A stretch of DNA of 31,821 nucleotides, from the NCBI GenBank assembly GCA_022563275.1, contig JADFNR010000023.1, positions 1 to 31,821 of the forward strand. Direction: 5' to 3'. Below, piece after piece: positions 7,473 through 14,860 of the stretch. The DNA is from Chloroflexota bacterium. Lineage in GTDB: Bacteria; Chloroflexota; Dehalococcoidia; UBA3495. Within the stretch, counting starts at the first letter, position 1. Each line of letters begins with the position of its first letter. The notes beneath the pieces are model-generated. The model saw only the letters and a list, made by a program, of their open reading frames with translations. It did no database searches and was not told the origin of the DNA. Both the position numbers and the translations under genes were made by a program.

Positions 7473-9008
7473 ATGAGCTCGCCCCGGAACAACCCTCCGG
7501 ATGAAACACCGGAACAGGCCTTGGATACGGCCGATGGGACCACCGATAAGCCATGGGGCAGAGTAATGGTGGGCGTCATCGCCGGCCTGGGCATGTTCCT
7601 TGCCGCCCTGGACACCTCGGTGAACGTGGCCCTGCCGGCGATGACCGATGACTTGGAAGCCGACTTACAGAGCATCCAGTGGGTGATCGTCGCCTTCATC
7701 GCCACCCAGGCGGCATTGGTCATGGGGGCCGGCAGTTTCGCCGACCGCTTCGGCCTGCGTCCGGTTTACATCTTCGGTGCAGCTACGTATCTGGTGGCCA
7801 TGTTCTTCATCGCCTTCTCCCCCAACCTTGGAACCGTGGTGGGATTCCGGGTGCTGCAGGCGGTGGGCACCGGGTGCCTGTTCGCGGTGTCGCCGGCCAT
7901 CGCCGCCGGTGTCTTCTCCAGTCACCGGCGTGGCTTGAGCATGGGCTTCACCGTGGGCAGCCAGGCCCTGGGCATGCTGGCTGGCACTATCGGCGCGGGG
8001 TTGTTGCTGGGGTGGCTCGGTTGGGAGTGGATCTTCTTGGGCCGGGCGCCCTTCGCGGTGACGGCCATCGTTCTGGGATTCTGGTTCTTGGAGCGCCGCC
8101 GACGCGGCCCGGCTTCTGGCCCGGCCTTTGATGTTGCGGGTGCGGCCTTGCTGGCCGGCGGACTTATGTGCCTGATAATCGGCTTAAGATTAGGCCGGTC
8201 CCTCGGCTGGACCTCCCCGGTGGTCCTCGTCTTGTTGCCCTTGGCTCCTGTGCTTCTCGGCGCATTCTGGCGGGTCGAACGGACGGCAAGGTGGCCGGTT
8301 CTGCCCGGCTATCTCCTTCGCCTACGGGGCTTTAATGTCTCCAGTTTGAGCATGTTCCTGGCCAACCTCGGCGTCTTCGTCATCTGGTTCATCTTTCCCT
8401 TCTACGTGGCGGACAGCCTGGGAGGAGGCGCGCTTGCATTGGGGCTGATGCTGGCGACATTGGCTTTTTTGAATTCCATATCGTCCGGCGCTGGGGGCTG
8501 GTTTTGCGACAGATTCGGCAGCCTGCCGGTGGGATTCGGCGGACTGTTGGTCATGGCTGCTGGACTGCTCTACCTGGGCTTCTTGGACACCGAATCGAGT
8601 CTGGGAGAGGTGGCCTTGCGGATCGGGATAGTTGGCGCCGGATTGGGATTGTTCCAGGCCGCCGCCTTCTCCCTGATGTTGGGCAGCGTGCCATCCGAGA
8701 GGTTCGGCACCGCGGGAGCGGCCCTCTCCTTGGCCCAGTCCTGCGGAAGGGTCCTTTCGGTGGCGGTGATTGGAGGTATCTTCGCCTGGCGCAGCGATCA
8801 CCACCTTATGGAGCTGGCTGGTGGCGCGGAAGCCGAAGGGGTGGCCTTCATCAAAGCGTTCAAAGATGTGTTCCTTATCGGGTCGTCCCTCGGCCTGCTG
8901 GCGGCGTTGGTGTTCTTGATCGGCGGTTGGCGTTTGACGCGGGGAGGGCCGACGGTGGACAGGCGTCAGATCCAACGAGGCGGGGCCGGTGAGATAGGAC
9001 CGATCTGA
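7473..9008 (+). CDS. MFS drug/metabolite exporter, DHA2-like (14 transmembrane segments)
   Basis: This is an inner-membrane, proton-driven exporter of the major facilitator superfamily. The 511 residues hold about 14 hydrophobic segments after a 30-residue polar N-terminus. The first segment ends in AALDTSVNVALP, the DHA2-family motif D1. Motif A is GSFADRFGLRPVY in the loop after segment 2, and GSQALGMLAGTIGAG stands at the motif C position but lacks the usual proline. The DHA2 group exports quaternary amines, dyes, antibiotics or surfactin-like compounds; the substrate cannot be read from the sequence. The flavin monooxygenase gene follows after 54 bases on the same strand and may be cotranscribed, which could suggest modification and export of one compound, but this is speculation. 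Confidence 0.9.
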   Translation: MSSPRNNPPDETPEQALDTADGTTDKPWGRVMVGVIAGLGMFLAALDTSVNVALPAMTDDLEADLQSIQWVIVAFIATQAALVMGAGSFADRFGLRPVYIFGAATYLVAMFFIAFSPNLGTVVGFRVLQAVGTGCLFAVSPAIAAGVFSSHRRGLSMGFTVGSQALGMLAGTIGAGLLLGWLGWEWIFLGRAPFAVTAIVLGFWFLERRRRGPASGPAFDVAGAALLAGGLMCLIIGLRLGRSLGWTSPVVLVLLPLAPVLLGAFWRVERTARWPVLPGYLLRLRGFNVSSLSMFLANLGVFVIWFIFPFYVADSLGGGALALGLMLATLAFLNSISSGAGGWFCDRFGSLPVGFGGLLVMAAGLLYLGFLDTESSLGEVALRIGIVGAGLGLFQAAAFSLMLGSVPSERFGTAGAALSLAQSCGRVLSVAVIGGIFAWRSDHHLMELAGGAEAEGVAFIKAFKDVFLIGSSLGLLAALVFLIGGWRLTRGGPTVDRRQIQRGGAGEIGPI

Positions 9009-9062
9009 CGACATCGGATTGACTCAGATAGTAGACTTTGACGGGACCAGTTATTTGAAGGC

Positions 9063-10235
9063 ATGGGGATTTGGCGGATGGCCCTCCAATTCGGAGTATT
9101 CGATCACATAGAACCTGTTCCTGGCCTGGGACTTCAGGAAACCTACAACCTGCGCATGGAACAGCTCGAGGTCTTGGATAAGGCCGGTTATTACGCCTAC
9201 CATCTGGCTGAACACCACACGCCGGCCGTGCACAGTCTGGCTCCGTCGCAGAACGTGTTCCTGGCGGCGGTCTCCCAGCGCACCACTAATATTAGGTTCG
9301 GTCCGGGGATCTGCGTGCTGCCCCTCCACCACCCAGTCCAGCTCATCGAGGAGTACTGCATGCTGGACCATCTAAGCGGCGGCCGCTTGGAGATCGGCGT
9401 TGGCCGGGGCGGGGTCTTTGAAGCCTTTTTCTGGGGCCAGGACTCGGATGTAGAGGCCAACTACGCCCGCTACCGCGAGACCTTGGCCGCCGTCCAGTAC
9501 GGTCTGTCTCATGACGTGCTGACCCATCAAGGAAAGTTCTACAACTTCGACGAACTCCCCATGCGGCTCCGGCCATTACAAGAGCCGATGCCACCCTTCT
9601 GGTACATGCGCAACGTTGAGACGGCGGCGATGGACGGTATGAACACCATCATCGTCGGCGGATTGGACAGCTTTGAGGCAAACGTCAAACGCTACCACCA
9701 AGAATGGGAGAAACATCAGGGTGTGGGGGCGCTGACCGCCCAGGGGACCGAGCCCAAGATCGGGCTGGTCGTCCATCTGCTGTTGGCCGACACCGATGAA
9801 GAGGCGATGAAGCAGGCCGAGCCGGCCTGGGAGCATTACCGCTGGAACCTGGGAACGCCCCGGCGCTTGGAGGCTGAACGGCGCGGTCTGACCCAGTTCG
9901 CCGGGGAGAACATGAACCCGCGCCCAGCCGCGATCCCGGTCCGCGAATTGCCCCGGGAGGAGCGACGTGACCTGGACGCCTCCCTGGAAGAGCTGGAGCG
10001 GGAGGAGCGGAGGAAGAACCTGCGTGGCCGGGTGGCCGACGGTGAGGGCGGCGGCGGCGGGTTCGGTTCGGTGGCCGGTTCACCGGAGACGATCCGGAAT
10101 TACCTGGACGAGTACGTGGCCACCGGGGCCAACTACTTCGTCTGCGCCTTCCAATGGGGCGACCTGTCCCACGAGCAAGCCATGCGGTCCATCGAGCTTT
10201 TCACCAACGAGGTGATGCCGCACTACGTGGGGTAG
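9063..10235 (+). CDS. LLM-class flavin-dependent oxidoreductase (bacterial luciferase-like monooxygenase)
   Basis: The protein has the luciferase-like TIM barrel. It opens with ALQFGVFDH and carries GYYAYHLAEHHTP and RFGPGICVLPLHHPVQLIEE, followed by LDHLSGGRLEIGVGRG, which is the flavin/phosphate-binding region typical of FMNH2- or F420-using members. The C-terminal part has a charged segment and a glycine run (about 300-340) before the last barrel strands (GSPETIRNYLDEYVATGANYFV). Family members oxygenate aldehydes, alkanes, sulfonates or aromatic side chains. SAR202-type Chloroflexota are known for many paralogs thought to attack recalcitrant organic matter. The substrate is not predictable. 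ATG 9078 (MALQFGVF) fits the family start better than ATG 9063; neither has a clear ribosome binding site. Confidence 0.9.
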   Translation: MGIWRMALQFGVFDHIEPVPGLGLQETYNLRMEQLEVLDKAGYYAYHLAEHHTPAVHSLAPSQNVFLAAVSQRTTNIRFGPGICVLPLHHPVQLIEEYCMLDHLSGGRLEIGVGRGGVFEAFFWGQDSDVEANYARYRETLAAVQYGLSHDVLTHQGKFYNFDELPMRLRPLQEPMPPFWYMRNVETAAMDGMNTIIVGGLDSFEANVKRYHQEWEKHQGVGALTAQGTEPKIGLVVHLLLADTDEEAMKQAEPAWEHYRWNLGTPRRLEAERRGLTQFAGENMNPRPAAIPVRELPREERRDLDASLEELEREERRKNLRGRVADGEGGGGGFGSVAGSPETIRNYLDEYVATGANYFVCAFQWGDLSHEQAMRSIELFTNEVMPHYVG

Positions 10236-10302
10236 GTGAGGGCTGCGCGGGCGCTTTTCTCTGGTGGCCATAGTCTTTGGTGAACGCCTACCCCCATCCT
10301 AA

Positions 10303-10324
10303 CCTTCCCCCGCGCCGGGGAAGG
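10303..10324 (+). terminator. Candidate terminator after the LLM monooxygenase gene
   Basis: CCTTCCCC (10303-10310) and GGGGAAGG (10317-10324) form an 8-bp stem with a 6-base loop. The sequence GGATTTT follows on the plus strand. The T-run is short, so termination may be partial. Confidence 0.45.
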
Positions 10325-10344
10325 GATTTTGAGCCTGATGAGGC

Positions 10345-10464
10345 TTATGGCGAGCTAGTCGAACCACGTTCGTCAAACTGCTCCCGCGTCACCCCGTCGA
10401 GTTCCAAGTCCGCGAGTTGACCCCACTTCTCGGAATACCCTTTTAGGAATCCTCCATGAACCAT
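10345..10464 (-). CDS. Possible small protein of 39 residues, or a gene remnant
   Basis: I do not recognise this protein. A minus-strand reading frame from ATG 10464 to TAA at 10345 encodes MVHGGFLKGYSEKWGQLADL and 19 further residues, with a normal amino-acid mix and no low complexity. AGAAGG stands 5 bases upstream of the ATG. The frame also stays open upstream to GTG 10497, giving 50 residues. It fills an otherwise empty 310-base gap between the LLM gene and tRNA-Val. It could be a true small gene, the end of a decayed gene, or chance. Confidence 0.35.
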   Translation of the reverse strand: MVHGGFLKGYSEKWGQLADLELDGVTREQFDERGSTSSP

Positions 10465-10505
10465 CCACGCCTTCTGCAGAACCCGGCCTCCGGACACGAC
10501 TTGTC

Positions 10506-10535
10506 TTGACTGGCCAAAGGGCCCCTTGTTACACT
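10506..10535 (+). promoter_or_regulatory. Promoter of tRNA-Val
   Basis: TTGACT (10506-10511) and TACACT (10530-10535) are spaced by 18 bases. The predicted start near 10542 lies 4 bases before the tRNA. Confidence 0.55.
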
Positions 10536-10545
10536 GCGGATGTGC

Positions 10546-10622
10546 GGGCGGTTAGCTCAGTTGGTTAGAGTACTTGCTCGACACGCAAGAGGTCACTGGT
10601 TCGAGTCCAGTACCGCCCACCA
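10546..10622 (+). tRNA. tRNA-Val, anticodon GAC, CCA encoded
   Basis: All four arms fold. The acceptor pairs GGGCGGT with ACCGCCC, followed by A73 and an encoded CCA. The D stem pairs GCTC with GAGT (one G-T pair). The anticodon stem pairs CTTGC with GCAAG around the 7-base loop TCGACAC, and the T stem pairs ACTGG with CCAGT around TTCGAGT. Reading the loop in the standard way gives anticodon GAC (valine), but position 33, before the anticodon, is C instead of the nearly universal U. No clear terminator follows. Confidence 0.93.
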
Positions 10623-10712
10623 TTTAACGGGCAACCGCACACGGACCTCCCGGTAGACTCAATCGGTAGACCTCGATCCAACCCCGAAGATACACTGGCG
10701 GCGACCTGTGGC

Positions 10713-10741
10713 TTGAATCACTGGAGCTTGCCCGGTATTGA
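10713..10741 (+). promoter_or_regulatory. Promoter of rplS
   Basis: TTGAAT (10713-10718) and TATTGA (10736-10741) are exactly 17 bases apart. The predicted start near 10748 gives a leader of about 16 bases before ATG 10764. Confidence 0.5.
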
Positions 10742-10763
10742 AATTGCGAGTTAGTGAGACAGG

Positions 10764-11456
10764 ATGGAAGCCCCCCAGTTACTTAAGAAAGCACCCAATC
10801 CCAGGATCCCGAAATTCAGCGCCGGCGACACCGTTAAGGTGAACTTCCGGATCAGGGAAGGGGAAAGAGAACGGATCCAGGTCTTCCAAGGCGTGGTGAT
10901 TCGGTTGCAGAACGGCAAAGGCCCAGCCGCCAACTTCACGGTGCGGCGCATCACCGCCGGCATCGGTATCGAGCGTATATTCCCGCTGCATTCACCCTTG
11001 GTCGAATCTCTGGAAGTGACCAGATACGGCAATGTGCGCCGCGCCAAGCTCTACTATCTGCGCGGATTGCAGGGCCGGGCTGCCAGGATAAAAGAACTTA
11101 ACCCGGTCCAGCGCAGAAAGGCCCAGGAAGAGGCCGCGGCCGCTGAAGCTGAGCTTGCCGAACAGATCGCCGCGGCAACGGAAGCAGCCGAAGAACTGGA
11201 AGTTGAAGAGCTAGGCGAGGAGTCGGAAGAACAACCCACGGAAGAGCTGGACGACGCGCCGGTTGAAGAGGCGTCAGAAGAACCCGCCGACGAACCCGCC
11301 GAAGAACCGTTAGCGGAAGCAACCGAGGAAGAACCGGCAGAGGAACCCGCCGAAGAGTCGGCTGAGGAAGGACCGGCGGAAGAAACTCCGCCTGAAGAAT
11401 CAGAAGCCGAGGCGCCACCGGCCGAAGAACCGGAAGAAAAACCGGAAGAAGAATAA
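10764..11456 (+). CDS. rplS: 50S ribosomal protein L19 with a long acidic C-terminal tail
   Basis: Residues 1-115 are a complete L19, with [59 protein letters not shown] and [21 protein letters not shown]19 sits at the 30S-50S interface. The usual protein is about 115-120 residues; this one is 230. Residues about 116-150 look helical and Ala/Glu-rich, and about 145-230 are a low-complexity Glu/Pro/Ala tail of EEPAEEP-type repeats, highly acidic. The usual partners rimM and trmD are not adjacent; priA follows. A 5-residue match to the promoter spacing supports ATG 10764, although the ribosome binding site is weak. Transcription probably ends at the hairpin at 11468-11492. Confidence 0.95.
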   Translation: MEAPQLLKKAPNPRIPKFSAGDTVKVNFRIREGERERIQVFQGVVIRLQNGKGPAANFTVRRITAGIGIERIFPLHSPLVESLEVTRYGNVRRAKLYYLRGLQGRAARIKELNPVQRRKAQEEAAAAEAELAEQIAAATEAAEELEVEELGEESEEQPTEELDDAPVEEASEEPADEPAEEPLAEATEEEPAEEPAEESAEEGPAEETPPEESEAEAPPAEEPEEKPEEE

Positions 11457-11467
11457 ACTAAACGAAT

Positions 11468-11500
11468 CACGGCCCGCACCCAGCGGGCCGTGCTGATTTT
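11468..11500 (+). terminator. Intrinsic terminator after rplS
   Basis: A perfect 10-bp GC-rich stem, CACGGCCCGC (11468-11477) with GCGGGCCGTG (11483-11492), closes a 5-base loop and is followed by CTGATTTT. A GTG at 11490 in the priA frame lies inside this hairpin and is therefore an unlikely priA start. Confidence 0.75.
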
Positions 11501-11564
11501 AGGCAGGTTCCCAACAAGTCTGCGGATGGGGCGGCTCCCCGATGGGCGTTGGTCACGGGTCCTT

Positions 11565-14006
11565 ATGGTTAGCATGAGATATGCGGAAGTGGCGGTGGAC
11601 GCGGCGGTGGGCCATTCGCGGACCTTCTCCTACTCCGTCCCGCCCCGGTTCACCGTGGAGACCGGCCAACTCGTCTGGGTCCCATTCGGGCGGCGGGTGC
11701 TCCAGGGTCTGGTCGTGGATCTGGTGGCCGTGCCCAACGTCCCCGAGACCAGGGATATCCTGCAGCCGGTGGAGCCTTCGCCCCTGATCGGCCCCCAACA
11801 TCTCCAGTTGGGCCGCTGGATCAGCGCCCGCTACCGCTGCTCCTTGTTCACCGCCATCGCCCCGTTGCTGCCCCCCGGATTTGAAGCCCATGTCCGCTCC
11901 CGGATCACCGCTGTTCCAGGCGCGGACTTAACGAAGGGAAATCTAAGACCGGAATCGGCCGCCGCTCTGGCAGAGCTGATGGCGAAGAAGGCTGGACTGG
12001 ATGAAGCCGACTTCGCCAAGCTATTGGGTGGCAACGCCAACCGGGAACTGGCCCGGTTGGTGGACAAGGGCCTGATCCGGCGCCGGTTGACCATGCCCCG
12101 CCCGAGGGTTGCTCCCAAGTATGAAGCATTCCTGATGCCGTCGCCGGCGTCCACCGAAGCCCCCGGCGCAGAGGAAACCAACCTTCCGCCGCGTCAAGAA
12201 GGGCTGCTGGCCGCGGTGCGGGAGCAGAGGGCCCCCTACCCCACCGCCCTGGCTAACAAGGAGTTCGGCAATGGGGTGGGCCAAGCCCTGTTCAGCAAGG
12301 GACTGGTCGCCATGGAATGGGTGCGGGCCGACTCGGCAACCATCGCGACGCCCAAACCGGGACCGGGCACGGGCCGGCAGCAGCATACATTGACCGCCCA
12401 TCAGGCCGAAGCGCTGTCCAAGATACTGGAGGTCCTGGACGACCCGGACCTTCAACCCCGCAATTTTCTACTCCACGGTGTCACGGGCAGCGGCAAGACC
12501 GAGGTCTACCTGAGAGCTATTGACCAGGTGGTGCGCCAGGGCCGCCAGGCCATCTTCCTGGTTCCCGAGATATCTCTGACACCTCAGACGCTGGAACGGG
12601 TCAACGCCTGGTTCCCCGGCCGTGTGGCGGTGATGCACAGCCGGCTGACACCACGCCAGCAATTCGACCAATGGTGGGACATCCGCGAGGGCAAGTACGA
12701 CGTGGTCGTGGGCCCGCGCAGTTCGCTGTTCGCCCCGCTGTCCGATCTTGGCCTCATCGTAGTCGACGAGGAACACGAGTGGACCTACAAGCAGATCGAG
12801 ACCCATCCGCTGTACCATGCCCGCGCCTCGGCCCTGGAACTGGGCCGCCTCACCGGGTCACCCGTGCTGATGGGCAGCGCAACTCCCGACGTTGAGACCT
12901 ACCACGCCGCCAGCCAGGGCCGGCACATCCTGCTTGAGCTTCCCGACCGGGTCAGCGCCGGACCGGACCGGGTTTCCCGGTTGGCACAGGTACAGGTCTG
13001 CGATATGCGGCAAGAACTCAGGGAAGGCAACCGCAGCATCTTCAGCCGGGTTCTCGCCCAGAGCTTGAAAGACTGCGTCGCCGGCGGGCACCAGGCGATC
13101 TTATTCTTGAACCGCCGGGGTGATTCGTCCATCGTCCAGTGCCGGGACTGCGGTCATGTGATCACATGTGGCAGTTGTTCCGTTTCATTGACTTACCATT
13201 CCACTCAATCGCGGCTGCTGTGCCACCGGTGTAACCGGCGGACCAGGATGCCAACTACCTGCCCCACTTGTGGCGGGAAACATATCCGGCAGCTGGGAGC
13301 CGGAACTCAGCGGGTGGTGCAAGAGGTCAAAAAGCTGCTGCCCGAAGTGACCGTAGACCGGTTGGACGCCGACGCCACCCGTTCCGGCCAGGACACTGAA
13401 GACACCATGGCCCGGCTGACCAGCGGCGACACCCAGGTGCTGGTGGGCACTCAGATGGTGGCCAAGGGTCTGGACATTCCCAATGTGACTCTGGTTGGAG
13501 TGGTCCTGGCGGACATCGGCCTTTATCTGCCTGACTTCAGGGCCGGGGAGCGCGCTTTTGGACTGATGTGCCAGGTTGCCGGACGGGCCGGGCGGGGCGA
13601 GGCCATCGGCCAGGTGATAGTCCAGACTTATAATCCGGACCATTACGCCATCCAGGCCGCCGCCGCCCAGGACTACCAGGCCCTGTACAAGTATGAGATC
13701 GACGCCAGGAGACAGACCGGCAACCCGCCGTTCAACGATCTGGTGCATCTGGTGTTCCAGGACCGCAACGATAGCCAGGCGCAGCGGCAGGCCACGGAGA
13801 CCGGAAGACTGCTGACGCAGCGGGCCCAGTCCCAGGGACTGGCCGGCATCGACGTCGTTGGTCCCGCGCCCGGCATCCCTTCGCGGGTCCGGGGCCGCTA
13901 CCGCTGGCACCTGACCATCCGGGGGCGGGAGCTTTCGCGGTTCATCGAGGGCATGGAATTCCCGCCGGGCTGCACCGTCGATGTGGACCCGGTGCACGTC
14001 CTCTAG
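11565..14006 (+). CDS. priA: Primosomal protein N' (replication restart helicase PriA)
   Basis: PriA reloads the replisome at stalled forks by 3'-5' unwinding and primosome assembly. Order: the 3'-end-binding domain (MRYAEVAVDAAVGHSRTFSY onward, about 1-100), a variable winged-helix region, Walker A GVTGSGKTEVYL near 303-314, DEEH near 400, and a zinc-binding insertion near 525-570 with eight cysteines (CRDCGH, CGSC, CHRC, CPTC). The C-terminal helicase lobe contains TQMVAKGLDIPNVTLVG and QVAGRAGRG. At about 813 residues it is slightly longer than E. coli PriA (732). Several in-frame starts exist (11490, 11526, 11565, 11574) and none has a good ribosome binding site. Family alignment favours 11565 or 11574, downstream of the rplS terminator. 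Confidence 0.95.
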   Translation: MVSMRYAEVAVDAAVGHSRTFSYSVPPRFTVETGQLVWVPFGRRVLQGLVVDLVAVPNVPETRDILQPVEPSPLIGPQHLQLGRWISARYRCSLFTAIAPLLPPGFEAHVRSRITAVPGADLTKGNLRPESAAALAELMAKKAGLDEADFAKLLGGNANRELARLVDKGLIRRRLTMPRPRVAPKYEAFLMPSPASTEAPGAEETNLPPRQEGLLAAVREQRAPYPTALANKEFGNGVGQALFSKGLVAMEWVRADSATIATPKPGPGTGRQQHTLTAHQAEALSKILEVLDDPDLQPRNFLLHGVTGSGKTEVYLRAIDQVVRQGRQAIFLVPEISLTPQTLERVNAWFPGRVAVMHSRLTPRQQFDQWWDIREGKYDVVVGPRSSLFAPLSDLGLIVVDEEHEWTYKQIETHPLYHARASALELGRLTGSPVLMGSATPDVETYHAASQGRHILLELPDRVSAGPDRVSRLAQVQVCDMRQELREGNRSIFSRVLAQSLKDCVAGGHQAILFLNRRGDSSIVQCRDCGHVITCGSCSVSLTYHSTQSRLLCHRCNRRTRMPTTCPTCGGKHIRQLGAGTQRVVQEVKKLLPEVTVDRLDADATRSGQDTEDTMARLTSGDTQVLVGTQMVAKGLDIPNVTLVGVVLADIGLYLPDFRAGERAFGLMCQVAGRAGRGEAIGQVIVQTYNPDHYAIQAAAAQDYQALYKYEIDARRQTGNPPFNDLVHLVFQDRNDSQAQRQATETGRLLTQRAQSQGLAGIDVVGPAPGIPSRVRGRYRWHLTIRGRELSRFIEGMEFPPGCTVDVDPVHVL

Positions 14007-14011
14007 CCAGC

Positions 14012-14041
14012 TTTACACCCTAGAGAAGCGTTGAATATAAT
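14012..14041 (+). promoter_or_regulatory. Promoter of def
   Basis: TTTACA (14012-14017) and TATAAT (14036-14041, perfect consensus) are 18 bases apart. The predicted leader of about 88 bases contains a small hairpin, GCAGC-TTA-GCTGC (14082-14094). Confidence 0.55.
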
Positions 14042-14135
14042 GACTAGCGACCCTGAACCAAGTAATTACCGACAAGAAAGAGCAGCTTAGCTGCCCAGCT
14101 GTAACCGGAATCTTCACACCCGTGAGGTGGTCGTA

Positions 14136-14717
14136 TTGGCGATCTTGGACATGCGTCTCTTGCCTGACCCGATCCTGCGGAAGCAGGCGAAGAAGGTGGC
14201 TAAAGTTACCCCGCAGCTGAAGAAGCTGGTCGAAAATATGGTGGAGACCATGCGCGACCAACGCGGCGTGGGCTTGGCCGCCAACCAGGTGGGCTCACTT
14301 CAGAAGGTGGCGGTTATCGAGACTCCGGAGATGGAAGAACCCATGGTGCTCATCAACCCAGAGATCATGAAGACCGAGGGTGATCGGCAGGTGGAAGAGG
14401 GCTGCCTGAGCGTTCCCGGGTACCGGGGCATGGTCAACCGTTCCGAAAAGGTCAGGGTCAAGGCCATGGGGTTGGACGGGAAGATCTACCGGGTCAACGC
14501 CGATGAGTTGCTGGCCCAGGCCCTGGAACACGAGATAGACCATTTGAACGGCATCCTGTACATCGATCACTTGGTCAACCGCGATAGCCTTTATAAGGTC
14601 ACCTACGAACCCGACGAGGAAGAAGAGTTTGACGGTGAAGAGGATGAGGCCGAAGGGCCGGTCGAGCCGGCCGAATCGGTAGCCGCTGAGATCTCCGCTT
14701 CGGCCATCGAGGACTGA
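14136..14717 (+). CDS. def: Peptide deformylase with acidic C-terminal extension
   Basis: This enzyme removes the N-formyl group from nascent proteins at the ribosome exit. All three family motifs are present: GVGLAANQVG (44-53), EEGCLSVPGY (88-96) with metal ligand C90, and LEHEIDHLNG (131-139) with ligands H132 and H136 and catalytic E133. The core ends near residue 157; the last 36 residues are a Glu/Asp-rich tail that typical deformylases lack. I prefer the TTG start at 14136 (MAILDMRLLPDPILR). It agrees with the family N-terminus and has AGGTGG 5 bases upstream, while GTG 14127 overlaps that site. fmt, the common partner, is absent; cca follows after 135 bases. Confidence 0.95.
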   Translation: MAILDMRLLPDPILRKQAKKVAKVTPQLKKLVENMVETMRDQRGVGLAANQVGSLQKVAVIETPEMEEPMVLINPEIMKTEGDRQVEEGCLSVPGYRGMVNRSEKVRVKAMGLDGKIYRVNADELLAQALEHEIDHLNGILYIDHLVNRDSLYKVTYEPDEEEEFDGEEDEAEGPVEPAESVAAEISASAIED

Positions 14718-14818
14718 GCGCCGCCAACTCCCGTCATCCCCGATTCCAACCATGCGGGTGAGGTTGGTTTTACCCGCCCGCTTGGAGCGCTGCAATCCAC
14801 CGCTTGATCCGTGCCGTA

Positions 14819-14860
14819 TAGCCCATGACTGATAGTCCATGCCTGGTAGTCCATGATTGA
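14819..14860 (+). repeat. Three tandem 14-base repeats over the cca start codon
   Basis: Three adjacent copies of about TAGTCCATGNCTGA lie at 14819-14832, 14833-14846 and 14847-14860. Each contains an ATG (14825, 14839, 14853). Because the unit is 14 bases, the three ATGs are in different frames; only the third opens the cca frame. No ribosome binding site is visible. Confidence 0.75.

Noticed and set aside
10651..10671. Direct repeat CGGTAGAC (two copies 13 bases apart) after tRNA-Val as an att or integration scar
   Set aside because: The repeats are short, there is no integrase gene and no copy of the tRNA 3' end nearby.
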